From Terriglobia bacterium (GTDB lineage: Bacteria > Acidobacteriota > Terriglobia > Terriglobales > Acidobacteriaceae), in assembly GCA_020073105.1 (NCBI GenBank), contig JAIQFW010000025.1, positions 1 through 49,673 of the forward strand: DNA of 49,673 nucleotides. The letters run 5' to 3'. Position numbers and translations under genes: made by a program. This document shows, piece by piece, positions 1-8,576 of this stretch. The number at the start of each line of letters is the position of its first letter. Position 1 is the stretch's first letter. Under the pieces are notes generated by a model. It was not told the origin of the DNA and searched no databases. It worked only from the letters and a program-made list of their open reading frames with translations.

Positions 1-299
1 TTGTCCTTGCCCCAACGCGGAAACTGCAACCGCAAAGTCAAAACCTTCCTTTCTAAAGGAAAAGACCAAGTGGGCTGGCGACGATGATGAGGACAATGAC
101 TGCGCTCTTCCAGGCTGGTCAGATCCAGCGGCTGGTAGCGTCGCAGCCAGCGGTAAAAGCTCTGGCGGGAGATTCCGAAATGACGGCAGGTCAAGGCCAC
201 GTTCTGGGTGCGATGGTAGAAATCCATCCAGCCCAGGCGGACCTGTGCCGCCCGGCTCAGTTCCACCCGGCTTTCCGTTCTTGGGTTGCATGCGGACAC
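1..299 (-). CDS. IS481-like transposase/integrase, N-terminal part (runs off window)
   Basis: The minus strand reads from a GTG at 299 off the left edge as an open frame of 99 codons. The protein has an HTH region of the type seen at the N-terminus of IS481/IS3-like DDE transposases: RLGWMDFYHRTQNVALTCRH, then FGISRQSFYRWLRRY, then a DLTSLEERS segment followed by a His/Arg-rich stretch. The DDE catalytic core would lie outside the window. A second in-frame GTG lies seven codons upstream, so the start is uncertain. The C-terminal side is cut only by the window edge, so completeness cannot be judged. The element sits next to several decayed genes, which fits a region shaped by transposition. 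Family assignment is by recalled motif pattern. Confidence 0.75.
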   Translation of the reverse strand, partial: MSACNPRTESRVELSRAAQVRLGWMDFYHRTQNVALTCRHFGISRQSFYRWLRRYQPLDLTSLEERSHCPHHRRQPTWSFPLERKVLTLRLQFPRWGKD

Positions 300-314
300 T
301 CTACTTGAGAGTGT
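296..314. promoter_or_regulatory. Inverted repeat over the transposase start
   Basis: ACACTCT-ACTTG-AGAGTGT is a perfect 7-bp inverted repeat with a 5-nt centre. It overlaps the GTG start of the partial transposase, so it could be an operator or a hairpin occluding translation. It could also be part of the element's end. Function is inferred from position only. Confidence 0.3.
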
Positions 315-701
315 CACTCATCATTCTGAACGAGAACACCAAACCTCCGAAACGGTGGTGGCTTGGTTTTCGACCCTTCCCCCCAGCGTCTTCGCGAGTC
401 ATGGCCTGGGACTCATCAGCACGCGCGGGAGACTGAAATAAGTGAACGGCGAGTCTTCCATCAAGTCGGAACCCAGCCGTGGACTACGGTGAACGGCATA
501 GTTTCCGAGTTGCCAACCCTCCATAGGGAGACGACCGAAGCGTTGCCAGTCCACAGCGCGTTTCAAATCCGCATGAGCTTGTTGCTCCAGCGTTTCGGAG
601 CGGAACAGGTTGGTTCCTGAGCTGGCTTTCTAGAAATGCCCTCCCGTTCAAGACCAAGCGGAAGGGCATCACTCTTACAGTTAGCGGTCAGAAAATGTCT
701 G
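315..701. other. No supported gene
   Basis: Short open frames exist on both strands, but none has a convincing ribosome binding site, a recognisable motif or a coding-like composition. This is probably flanking DNA of the insertion element. Confidence 0.5.
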
Positions 702-1166
702 TTACTGCTTGTCGTACACTGCAGTGTTCTCGACCTTCATGCCCATGGCATCGGTTCCGCTGGTATTGACGGTGCGGCTCTTGCCATTCTTCGACACGGC
801 AATTCGGCCTGTAATAGTCACCTTGCCGTCCTTCTTCGAGGTTAATTCCAGCGTATGGTCATCGACCCTTTTGTAGGACCGCATGTCGGAAGTCGGATCG
901 CCGATGACGGGGTAGTCCTTCCCATCGAACTTGCCCGTCCACTCGTTGTGCGTGGGCTTACCGTCGCTGCCTGTCCCATCCACTGTAACTTTCACGTTGT
1001 CACCGGCTGCCTCGTAGACAACTGTGTGGTTCTTGGTCGCCCCCGGGGCGAACTTCGATTTAGACTCGTTCAGCTTCCAGGTGCCCATATTTGCGTCGCT
1101 TGCGAAGCAAACTGCTGCTGCGAAAAAGTACATTGCGAGAGTCAATACGGTTGTTCTTGCTTTCAT
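702..1166 (-). CDS. Secreted small lipocalin-like protein of unknown function
   Basis: The 154-aa protein begins with a clear signal peptide (residues 1-23, ending in CFASDA). The mature part has the pattern MGTWKLNESKSKF, alternating beta strands, a Lys-rich centre and TITGRIAVSKNGKSRTV. This resembles small secreted proteins with a lipocalin-like fold that are common in Acidobacteria. It is probably periplasmic or extracellular. The start is well supported: AGGAGGAGA lies directly before the ATG. It stands alone on the minus strand with no operon partner. No catalytic residues are evident, so a binding or stress role can only be guessed. Confidence 0.85.
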   Translation of the reverse strand: MKARTTVLTLAMYFFAAAVCFASDANMGTWKLNESKSKFAPGATKNHTVVYEAAGDNVKVTVDGTGSDGKPTHNEWTGKFDGKDYPVIGDPTSDMRSYKRVDDHTLELTSKKDGKVTITGRIAVSKNGKSRTVNTSGTDAMGMKVENTAVYDKQ

Positions 1167-1278
1167 TTCTCCTCCTGATTGAGAAGCAAACTATCAGACT
1201 GATTTGGCTCGGGGTCATTCTAGTGCTGGGGGGCGTATTGAGCAATTCGCAATGCTTTCCAACGTCTAGGTCTAAGGC

Positions 1279-1571
1279 TCACGGTCGGCATGTGTGAAGT
1301 GCTGGCGGAGGAGACGAAGCGGGTGACGGAAAGTTGATTCCCCAGAAATTCTCTTTCACCGCATCGGCTTCGAGAAACTCAACCCCATAGGTGTAGACAT
1401 CCTGAAGTGCGCACACCTGTGTGACCACTCGGGCCGAAACTTGAGCGTGGTGATTGTTTCGCAACACGATGGTCGAACCGACCGACAGTTCACGATTCAG
1501 TTGAAGGGCAGCCCCGTGTCTATTTAGCTTGGTTGCTCTGGCGAGGCGGCGTATGCCGGAAACGCGAATTG
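1279..1571 (-). pseudogene. PilZ-domain fragment
   Basis: The minus-strand frame reads IRVSGIRRLARATKLNRHGA, then ALQLNRELSVGS, TIVLRNNHHAQVSARVV, and YTYGVEFLEADAVKENFWGI. This matches the shape of acidobacterial PilZ-like c-di-GMP-binding domains, including the LNRHGA and GVEFLE segments. No ATG start with a ribosome binding site is present. Compared with remembered family members, residues appear to be missing after IRVSGI. The RxxxR motif that binds c-di-GMP at the N-terminus is not visible. It is probably a 5'-deleted remnant. A GTG at 1467 could give a 62-codon product, which would contain only the C-terminal half of the domain. Confidence 0.6.
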
Positions 1572-1626
1572 AGCTGGCTGGATGGAATGAAGGGAGCCTA
1601 CTCCCGGTTATGGGAGGTAACCACAG

Positions 1627-2060
1627 ATGACCCGCTGCAAATTGTTTGCCTGTTTGCCACTGGTCGTCGCGAGTCTGTTCTGCCCGTTGAGCTGCGGAGG
1701 TGGTGGGAGTTCCGGCGCCTCCAACGGTGGGATGCCGCCGCCCGACTCGCCGCCACCAGCGTTTGCCAATTTCGAGCCAGCTCAGACTAACGCGATTCGC
1801 CCTTCTGCGGATGGAACACGGCTGTTCGCGGTCGACACCCCTAACAATTCGTTGTCAGTATTTGATGTGACCCAGCGACGCAGTCCCGCACTGGTTGCCG
1901 AAATTCCGGTGTGAGTGGGGCCCGTCTCGGTGAATCCACGGACCAACTAAGAAGTTTGGGTCGTCAATCAGGTGTCTAACAGCGTGAGCGTGGTCTCCGT
2001 CTCCCGGGGTATCGTCACCGAAACCATCAAAACCGGAAATGGCGGCCCAAACGCCTTACT
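1627..2060 (+). pseudogene. YVTN beta-propeller lipoprotein, nonsense-mutated remnant
   Basis: A good ribosome binding site (GGAGG, 9 nt spacing) precedes ATG at 1627. The product starts with a lipoprotein-type signal (LFCPLSC, then GGGG). It continues into a YVTN-like propeller repeat: FADVTPNNSLSVFD-type residues around 1840-1870 and VAEIPV before a TGA at 1912-1914. The same frame continues after the stop as VGPVSVNPRTN, meets a second stop (TAA) near 1951, and continues as EVWVVNQVSNSVSVVSVSRG and IVTETIKTGNGGPNA. Homology then ends near 2060. Two nonsense changes plus loss of the remaining propeller repeats mean this is a pseudogene and not a sequencing artefact. Family proteins are usually several hundred residues long. 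Confidence 0.8.
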
Positions 2061-2436
2061 TCAGTCCAGTTCTGATATATTGATGTATATCAATGTATAG
2101 GCTACCGTCAGGCTACCACGAAGGTTAATTAGTGCTTCTCTATTGGACTTCAAATGGAACGACGGTTCGATAAATGCAGGGATCCTCTCGAAGACCTCGA
2201 GTTTAACCGCGGTGCGCGAGCGAAAGCGAGCGCAAACCGGCTGACATTCTTTTCGTTGTTGACGAGTCATGGTTCGCCGATCCATTTCTCATTCACAGCG
2301 GACAAACACTCAATGAGTAACACACATACCTGCGCAAATCACGACTGCTGATGTCAAGCAACTATTTGCTCTTGGGGAACGGAAGCGAGTACCTCGCCGC
2401 CTGCTTGGCTTTGTCATTGATCTCAAAGGGTTCCGG
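2061..2436. other. Intergenic region with a short palindrome
   Basis: No gene is supported. A TTGAT-GTAT-ATCAA inverted repeat at 2080-2093 extends outward with A/T pairs to about 2075-2098. It could be an operator or a weak hairpin. Confidence 0.4.
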
Positions 2437-2613
2437 CTACTTTCCAAACGGTGAATCTCCGAAGAAAGTCTCCGAACTCACCTTCCCGGTATTCCGTTCG
2501 CGGACGTTGACCGTGGTCACATCATTCAGCTGGTTGATGGTGACACTTTTTTCGCCGGATATGGCAACCGTAAGAGACCCGATGTTCTCGCCTTTGTTGT
2601 TTCGATAGTCCAT
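2437..2613 (-). CDS. Small hypothetical protein, 58 aa
   Basis: ATG at 2613 is preceded by GGAGGA with about 8 nt spacing, and the frame runs 58 codons to TAG at 2437. The product is a beta-rich polar peptide: MDYRNNKGENIGSLTVAISG at the N-terminus, a VTINQLNDVTTVNVRERNTG centre, and a SETFFGDSPFGK end. It starts 4 nt after the stop of the 254-aa gene, which suggests co-transcription and coupled translation. I do not recognise the family. Confidence 0.55.
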   Translation of the reverse strand: MDYRNNKGENIGSLTVAISGEKSVTINQLNDVTTVNVRERNTGKVSSETFFGDSPFGK

Positions 2614-2616
2614 GTG

Positions 2617-3381
2617 CTATTCCTCCCGTTTGAGTGGGTTCTTAAAACCTGCCCGCGGACTCGCCTCCCAGCGCAGGTTCTGCTCGTTCCAGACAACCAT
2701 CCTGCGGCCAATGCGGACAACGCTATGGTTCTCCAGCAGGGTGTGCAGTTGTTCACTATCTACATCCGCAACTACGGCGATGCCCGACCCCAGAATTGCG
2801 ATTCGGTCACCACGGTGGGGTGTTTTTTCACGGGTGCGGCGGTCATACCAATGCTGCCCTCGGCTCATCAGGAAATCCAACCCAGCCGATTCAAACCCCG
2901 AATTCTCTCGCCAGAGAGCGATGCGAACACCATGGTGACTGATGAAAATGTCCTTGCGATACGAAATCAGAGCTTGAACGCGAGAGCGAATTTCTGCGAG
3001 CGTCACTGGCAGGGTGTCGGAGAGCAGATAAAGCGCCTTCGGGTAAGCGAACTGCGCACGCCACCCGAAGGCGCACTCCACAAGCGAACCCCACAGGTAG
3101 ACTTCTCCGTACACTCCATATTTGTCGTACCCAGACTGGCGCAAATGATCAAGGTTCTTAGCGGCATAGACTCCGCATGTGCAGTCCATCTGTGGGGCGC
3201 CGTGCGCGCCATGCACCGCCCTGACACGACCGACTGGCCTGGCAACATTCGATGCCCGGCATGCCGCCGCCAGGGGCCTACCCGCAACCCACTGCTCACC
3301 GTTCAGCGAGCGGAGCCCGTGGGCATCCCACTGCCAAGCGCGATATGCAACCAGTGGGAAGAAGTAATCCGGGACTTTCAT
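2617..3381 (-). CDS. Hypothetical protein with Cys pair and GWRAQFAYPK motif, 254 aa
   Basis: The 254-aa frame has coding-like composition and lies between two small genes in the same orientation. Visible features are a DCTCGVYAAK segment near residues 66-75, YGEVYLWGSLVECAFGWRAQ followed by FAYPKAL near 91-117, and a C-terminal DRIAILGSGIAVVADVDSEQ region. The pattern of one Cys-rich site plus the G-W-R-A-x-x-A-Y-P-K string resembles a family of uncharacterised proteins found sporadically in bacteria. I cannot name a function. Its ATG overlaps the TGA of the upstream small gene (ATGA), which indicates translational coupling. There is no signal peptide, so it is probably cytoplasmic. Confidence 0.75.
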   Translation of the reverse strand: MKVPDYFFPLVAYRAWQWDAHGLRSLNGEQWVAGRPLAAACRASNVARPVGRVRAVHGAHGAPQMDCTCGVYAAKNLDHLRQSGYDKYGVYGEVYLWGSLVECAFGWRAQFAYPKALYLLSDTLPVTLAEIRSRVQALISYRKDIFISHHGVRIALWRENSGFESAGLDFLMSRGQHWYDRRTREKTPHRGDRIAILGSGIAVVADVDSEQLHTLLENHSVVRIGRRMVVWNEQNLRWEASPRAGFKNPLKREE

Positions 3382-3566
3382 TGAGTGACTGGCACCGTTT
3401 CAAGCTCAGCCTCTGGCTGCACAACTGGTATAGGTTCGGGAGCAACCTTAGATTCCTTCACCGGAAGCTCAAGCGACTCCACCACAATGGTTCGAAGCGG
3501 CTTACCGATCTGCAAGTTCACCTCCTCCGTCCACCTCAAAATCTTTCTCGGATGAAGTACAAACAA
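3378..3566 (-). CDS. Small hypothetical protein, first gene of a three-gene cluster
   Basis: The frame is open for up to 62 codons from a TTG at 3566 and ends in a TGA that overlaps the ATG of the next gene. A start at the TTG before QIGKPLRTIVVESLEL (about 45 codons) is also plausible because a GGAGG lies just upstream. The C-terminal half is Pro/Glu/Val-rich (APEPIPVVQPEAELETVPV) and probably disordered. Support comes mainly from the stop-start overlap. No family is recognised. Confidence 0.5.
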   Translation of the reverse strand: MFVLHPRKILRWTEEVNLQIGKPLRTIVVESLELPVKESKVAPEPIPVVQPEAELETVPVTQ

Positions 3567-3573
3567 TCCCAGC

Positions 3574-4206
3574 GTGCTGGGCAGCGGAGTGACGGGAAAA
3601 GAGACAGTCGCAGATCAAGCATCGGTGTACATCCCGGTTAATAACCTGGAATACTTTGCCAACCCGGTCTGTGGGAATGAGCGCTGCGCTCTGACTTCTG
3701 TTTTCCATGCGAGACTGCGTTACAGAGGCGCGTTGCCGGTAGGTTCTCATTTGCCAGTGGAAGTATACAAATGGACCGGGCAAAACGGCCAAATCGCGAG
3801 TGTGGTTACCAAAGATTTTTCAAGATCTCCCCAAGAACTGGCCATTTCCGTCCGTCTGCTTTGTATACTCACGAAGGAAGCGCGTTTCACTCCGGGCCAA
3901 CCCATGCAACTCCCGCGTTTCCAACTGATAATTCTTCGAGGAGACATGATGGAGAACTCCTGCAGTGTGTATGTGCTCACCAGGCTTTTTTTCGATGGCC
4001 AGGGGAATGTCTCCAGCAGGAATGTCGGTGTTACCTTCAGCCTGCACGATGCCGAGGCTCACAGGGCAGGAGGCGTCCAGAACGAGTTCGAGGAATTCCT
4101 GGTCAGCGATGACTGGCGCGAGGACACCGTGACGACGGCTTTGGTGAAAGCCATGCGCAGCTTCCGAGGCATGGTCGAGGAAATGCAGGAAGCCGCGCTG
4201 CGGTAG
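3574..4206 (+). CDS. Hypothetical protein, about 210 aa
   Basis: The plus-strand frame begins at GTG 3574, or possibly GTG 3586, and is divergent from the three-gene cluster. The product has mixed alpha/beta character and ends with an amphipathic helix (DWREDTVTTALVKAMRSFRG). It ends 12 nt before the receiver-like gene, which suggests an operon. No domain is recognised. Open frames also exist on the opposite strand here, but they look less protein-like. Confidence is moderate because neither start has a strong ribosome binding site. Confidence 0.5.
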   Translation: MLGSGVTGKETVADQASVYIPVNNLEYFANPVCGNERCALTSVFHARLRYRGALPVGSHLPVEVYKWTGQNGQIASVVTKDFSRSPQELAISVRLLCILTKEARFTPGQPMQLPRFQLIILRGDMMENSCSVYVLTRLFFDGQGNVSSRNVGVTFSLHDAEAHRAGGVQNEFEEFLVSDDWREDTVTTALVKAMRSFRGMVEEMQEAALR

Positions 4207-4218
4207 AGCGGGAAACAC

Positions 4219-4572
4219 ATGAAGGTGCTAGTCGTCGATGACGCCGTGGGCGTCCAATGGATTGGAGAACAGCTTGAGCCTAGGGGCTTCGAGGTCGTGC
4301 CCGCGCCCAGCCTCGACGCTGCATTCTACCTGTGGCGGACGTACGGGCCTTGGGACTTAGTACTGACCGAACTTTGGCTGGTGCAGGGGCAAGGGCTCAA
4401 GACCGGCCTGGAGCTCATCAGGGTAATACGCGCGCTATCTCCGTCACAAAGAATGGCGCTATACACCGCAGACCGAAGTATCTTAGCGTCTCCCGTCGCG
4501 GTTCTGAGCAAACCGTGCACGGTCAACCGCTTGTTGCGACTGCTGAGGCTACCCGTCTTGCCGTTGAGCTAG
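4219..4572 (+). CDS. Receiver-like (CheY-fold) protein with Glu at the phosphoacceptor site
   Basis: The 117-aa product is a single receiver-type domain: MKVLVVDDAV at the N-terminus (acidic pair D7-D8), LVLTELWLV at the usual phosphoacceptor strand, ALYTAD (Thr83 in the beta-4 position) and SKPC (Lys98). The conserved Asp after strand beta-3 is replaced by Glu51. In other response regulators an Asp-to-Glu change can mimic the phosphorylated state, so this may be a constitutively active or phosphorylation-independent receiver. No output domain is attached. It lies 12 nt downstream of a hypothetical gene and may act with it. The SKPC region and the acidic pair make the fold assignment fairly secure; the functional inference is not. 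Confidence 0.7.
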   Translation: MKVLVVDDAVGVQWIGEQLEPRGFEVVPAPSLDAAFYLWRTYGPWDLVLTELWLVQGQGLKTGLELIRVIRALSPSQRMALYTADRSILASPVAVLSKPCTVNRLLRLLRLPVLPLS

Positions 4573-5067
4573 CTCCCCGCAGCGGAATGACGGTGAGCCA
4601 CACTGGAGTTGAAAGGGAAGAGAACGTTGGGTCCCTACTACGAGGCGATGACCAGGGCGTGGGATTGATGCTGAGCGATCCTCAAGGAAAACGTGGCCCC
4701 AGAATCCGGAATCAGTTCTCCCGGAAGGAAAACCGAGGTCTAAGCGAACATCCGTCAAATCGCGCATTCGCTGTTCTTGAAATGTGATCATCGAGAAATC
4801 CAGGTGGACAGGGTTCAACAGGAGAAGCCACTCTCCGCCAAAAGCTGCTGGGGGACGATCAGCGGCACAGTCTCTCCGGCCTTCACACACTCCTCCGGCA
4901 GACGCTTGCCAGGGTGGCGAGTTGGGTGCGTCGGCGGCCGGGTTGAGCCACGTTGTCCAACCTCGCGCAACGCGAGCCGGGTTTCGCACTCGAAGAGAAG
5001 ATAGGCTGTCAGGCCTTGGGAAGCGGCCAATCCCGGTGAGTCGGCATCTTCCACATCGACTTCTGTA
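4573..5067. other. No supported gene
   Basis: Several overlapping open frames exist on both strands, but none has a convincing start or recognisable motif. The right end abuts the terminator of the neighbouring minus-strand gene. Confidence 0.5.
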
Positions 5068-5105
5068 AAGAAAAAAGCAAGATTCCAGCGGGTTGCTGGA
5101 ACCTT
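5068..5105 (-). terminator. Rho-independent terminator of the STGP-motif gene
   Basis: On the minus strand the RNA would be AAGGTTCCAGC-AACCC-GCTGGAATCTT followed by GCTTTTTTCTTT. This gives an 11-bp stem with one mismatch and a U-rich tail, 30 nt after the stop of the upstream gene. Confidence 0.8.
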
Positions 5106-5135
5106 GCCTTTGGGAGGGGCGGTCGGTGCTCTGGG

Positions 5136-5825
5136 CTAGGCCACCTTGGGGTTGTGGACGTCGAGGGCGGGGGCTGACGCTGGGTCACCGGCAACCGGTT
5201 CCAGCGATGGCGAACCATGCTTCGACCGGTTCGGAGGCCCTGGGATGGCGGACCCATTTCCCGGGACTGGGTGGAGTGTTGTTTCGCGGGACGATCTGGC
5301 ATTTCCGGTGTCGGGGATGTTGCTGGCAGCCTGCGGGCTGGGTGAGAGTTGGGGCCGGAGCTTTTCGAGCATCTCGAAATGCTTCAGCAAAGCCCGCTGG
5401 CTACCGCTCATATAACGTTGAAGATTGGTCATACCCCCCTGCGGACCGAAGTGGACGTCGGATTCGTTGAGAAACTGAACCTCGAACTTGAGACCTCGTG
5501 CTTGCCGCCAATAGTCGGTCACGATCGACTCCAGTAGTAATTGGACGAGAATGTCATCACGTCCGTACTGCTCCTGTAAGTCTTCAAGCAACTTCAGCAA
5601 ACTCTGATCGAGTAGCTCGTGGTGCGGGCAGGACAAGATACGCTTCGCACACAGTCCGTGTTTCAGAGCATTGAAGCGGCTGTTGGCTTTTCCCCGGGCT
5701 GTCGTGGGTCCGGTGGACTTCTTGGCATTGTTGCGATTTGAGGCTCGCTTGCGTGCGGAGACGGTTGGGGGACGGTGGCCCCCGACGTTCTGCGCCGCAG
5801 TTTCGGCGTGGTGATGGCTCTTCAT
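5136..5825 (-). CDS. Conserved hypothetical protein with STGPxTxxGKxxSRxNALKHGL motif
   Basis: ATG at 5825 is preceded by AGGAGA with good spacing; an upstream ATG at 5861 is possible but less likely. The N-terminus is basic and carries SNRNNAKKSTGPTTARGKAN followed by SRFNALKHGLCAKR. This signature belongs to an abundant uncharacterised family in Acidobacteria and Planctomycetes. The middle (LLDQSLLKLLEDLQEQYGRD and onward) is helical, and the C-terminus is Pro/Ser-rich and probably disordered. The cationic N-terminus suggests nucleic-acid binding, but that is inference. It is monocistronic with its own terminator. The upstream region is unusually AT-rich. Confidence 0.8.
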   Translation of the reverse strand: MKSHHHAETAAQNVGGHRPPTVSARKRASNRNNAKKSTGPTTARGKANSRFNALKHGLCAKRILSCPHHELLDQSLLKLLEDLQEQYGRDDILVQLLLESIVTDYWRQARGLKFEVQFLNESDVHFGPQGGMTNLQRYMSGSQRALLKHFEMLEKLRPQLSPSPQAASNIPDTGNARSSRETTLHPVPGNGSAIPGPPNRSKHGSPSLEPVAGDPASAPALDVHNPKVA

Positions 5826-6462
5826 AGAGCTGATCTCCTGGTTTGAAATCACCGAGGGCACTTCTCCGGGACCCTGCCCACCCGAGGAATCAGGCCCCCG
5901 GGTGAGGCAGTTGATGCGGATAGCTCCTGGTCACCAGTTAGATGCAAATAGTTAAAGTAATGGTTCATAGAGAGATGTCTAATAAACTATATATAAATAT
6001 GTTAATTGATAGCACGATTGAAAATCCCCAACGGCCTGCGCGCCCTATCGTCGTCGCTTCTGAAAGCTGAGGAAGATGCCAGGTTCGAACCCGAGGTGGA
6101 AGCAGTTCGAACGCAAAGACGACGAGGAAGCTCACCCATCAGCAAGCAAGAGATGGGGGCGTAACTGGCTGCACCCTGAGCTTCTCAGAGAGGGTCACGA
6201 TGCTGGAGAAGCTCAGCGACCGCGGCCTCACAAGGAAGCGTGCAGTTTGATTTTGCGAAACGAAGCCAAGAAATAGCCTTTTATCAACCACATAGGGTTT
6301 TATCGAGAAAAGTGCCTCGATCCGGACAACAAGTGGGCCGAAATGATTCCCCGCCAGGCTTTCCCGCTCCACTGATTGCTTTTCCGTGTACACTTCCAGC
6401 GGGCGTCTCAGCCCGCCAGGAGCGGCATTTGGCGGGTACCACCCGGTTTGAGGTCTGCTCCC
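5826..6462. other. Intergenic region with AT-rich island
   Basis: Positions about 5940-6030 are far more AT-rich than the surroundings and lie upstream of the minus-strand STGP gene, so they may hold its promoter. Positions 6060-6400 contain short frames with no recognisable family. A stretch reading NHIGFYREKCLDPDNKWAEM near 6290-6345 is bounded by stops and could be a gene relic, but I cannot identify it. Confidence 0.4.
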
Positions 6463-8382
6463 ATGATGCTGAACTGCTCCGTATATCGTCTTGCTGTCCT
6501 AGGTCTCCTCGCCGTAGTTTTGCTTTCGATTGCGCCCGCCGTGGCCGCACAAGTTGCACCGAAGCCGTCGCCAGGCACGCCGCAAGACGTCCTGACCTAT
6601 CACGGCGACAACTTCCGCACCGGATGGTTTCCTTCCGAGAAGTGCTGACAACGAGCAACGTGAATGGGCAGTCTTTCGGCTTGCTGCAAACCGTCACCCT
6701 CGACGGACGCGTCGATGCCGAACCGCTAGTCGCACTCCAACAGGCGATCGATGGCCAGGGAGTTCACGACGTGGTGTATGTCGCCACGGAAAACAACAGC
6801 GTCTACGCCCTCGACGCCGGTGACGGTTCGACACTATGGCAGCGGAATTTCGGAACACCAGTCCCGTATCAATACAAGAACTTCGACGATAACGTTTACC
6901 CCGTGATGGGCATCCTGGGGACGCCGGTGATCGATCGTACGGCGGGCGCGATGTACGTGGTCGCGGACGTCTATAACGGGTCGGTGGATGCCTTCCAATT
7001 GCATGCTATCTCGCTAAGCAGCGGGAAGGACCTCGGTAAAGCCGCGACCATTCGTTTCTCCGCAAAGCTGCTGGACGGAACCACCTGGACGTTCGATCCC
7101 AAGTACCACTTGCAGCGCGCGGGCTTACTTGAAGCCAATGGCGGAATCTATGTGTCGTTCGGCAGCAACGGCGATATCAATCCCGACATCTCCCGTGGCA
7201 CCATCGTGCGCTACGATGCCGCGACACTCAAGAGGCTCAGCGGCGGCATCACCGACAGGCTTGGCGAAAATGCATCCAACTACTATCTCTCATCCATCTG
7301 GCAGTCGGGCTATGCACCGGCCGCAGATCAGGCTGGTGATATTTACTTTTCGACAGGCAACAGCGACCCCAGTCGTCCGACATATTCTGGCAGCGGTAAC
7401 CGCCCGGACAGCATGATCCGTGTGTCCGGAGATCTGAAAAAGCTGCGCGGCAGCTTCACTACCTACAACTACTTCCAACTGGACCAGGTTGACGCCGACA
7501 TGGGGTCGGGCGGCATGCTCGTGCTTCCCGATCAACCCGGATCAATCCCGCATCTGGCAGTCGCCGGCGGCAAGGATGGGCGCGCTTTTCTGCTCAACCG
7601 TGACCACCTGGGTGGCTATACGCAGGGTGGCCCGGACAAGGTGGTCCAGATAGTCGACATGGGCTCATGCTGGTGTGGTCCCGCATACTTCGTGGGCTCA
7701 GACGGCGGAGCGCGCGTGCTCACTGGCGGGAACCAGGGCATTACCAGTTGGAGACTTCAGACTTCACCGTCGGCGCAGTTGGTGTTTGAGAGTTCCACTG
7801 GTCCGGGGCCTGTTTGTGCAAAGACCAGCTAGCTCCTCGGACCAGGATCCGGGCACTCCCATTACACTGCGCGCTTTTGCCGCTTCCGATCTGAGTCAGG
7901 AATTGTTCTCCAGTCCTGCAGGAACCTGGAGGCACGCCGTGAACAGCAATGCCAACCTTGTGCCTACGGTTGCGAACGGAAAGCTGTACGTTGCCAGCAA
8001 CAAGCAGTTACAGATTTTCGGACTGTTCTCGGGTCGCCCCACGTCCAACAAGGCAGCCACGCCAAACCCGCCCGCACCCTCAATGCCAGACGTCATCACT
8101 TGTCCAGTTGAGGTGTCTCCGCTGGCAGTCGCCGGGGGCGTTGCTGGCGGAGTGCATACATTCCGCGGCACGGTCTGCGCCGTAACAGGGAATCAATTGC
8201 GAGTCGCGTTGCCTGGACAACGAAGTATTTCGGTCGACATTAGCGAGGCTGTTTCCCATCATCGCTCGGCCCTGCTGACTCCCGGCAGGCCGATCAAGAT
8301 TCGTGCAACAATCGATGAAGAGGGACTTGCCCACGCCCAGCGGGTTTCGCGGTCACATGCAATACCGGAACTTGTGCCGTGA
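6463..8382 (+). pseudogene. Secreted PQQ-like beta-propeller protein, frameshifted
   Basis: ATG at 6463 starts a signal peptide (LAVLGLLAVVLLSIAPAVAA) and the mature start VLTYHGDNFRTGWFPSEK. The frame hits TGA at 6646, and homology continues in another frame (VLTTSNVNGQSFGLLQTVTL), consistent with loss of one G near 6643. The long middle part has PQQ-repeat features: VYVATENNSVYALDAGDGST, HLQRAGLLEANGGIYVSFGS, and AVAGGKDGRAFLLNRDHLGG. A second break near 7780-7832 moves homology to a third frame (ITLRAFAASDLSQELFSSPA, then ANLVPTVANGKLYVASNKQL), with some propeller sequence apparently missing. The C-terminal tail to 8382 is an extra domain of unknown function. Two breaks and a deletion argue for a pseudogene. 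An intact-bodied paralogue lies at 38713-40604. Confidence 0.8.
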
Positions 8383-8576
8383 GCGAATGTGTGGAGCGCG
8401 GAGCGGTTCGGGAAAAAGGATCTCGGCAAGGCTAGAGCGCAGGTCACCTAAGCATCGAGGGTTCTAGAATCGTCTGCTAGGGCCCGACTCAGCCCTTCGT
8501 TTCGGCAGGTTACGACTCCCCCGTCATCATTGTTAAGGCCGGTTGCTGAGAAGCTGCTGTGTTATAAATCTCACAC

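Noticed and set aside
484-672. 62-codon minus-strand frame containing YGGLATRKLCRSP
   Set aside because: It looks like a commonly over-called spurious frame; no ribosome binding site, domain or neighbour supports it.
2614-3384. 256-codon plus-strand frame antisense to the 254-aa gene
   Set aside because: It is the antisense shadow of a gene that has coupled starts and stops with its neighbours; the plus frame has no such support.
4549-4989. 146-codon minus-strand frame
   Set aside because: Pro/Arg/Gly-rich, non-protein-like composition, overlaps the receiver gene end and lacks a good start.
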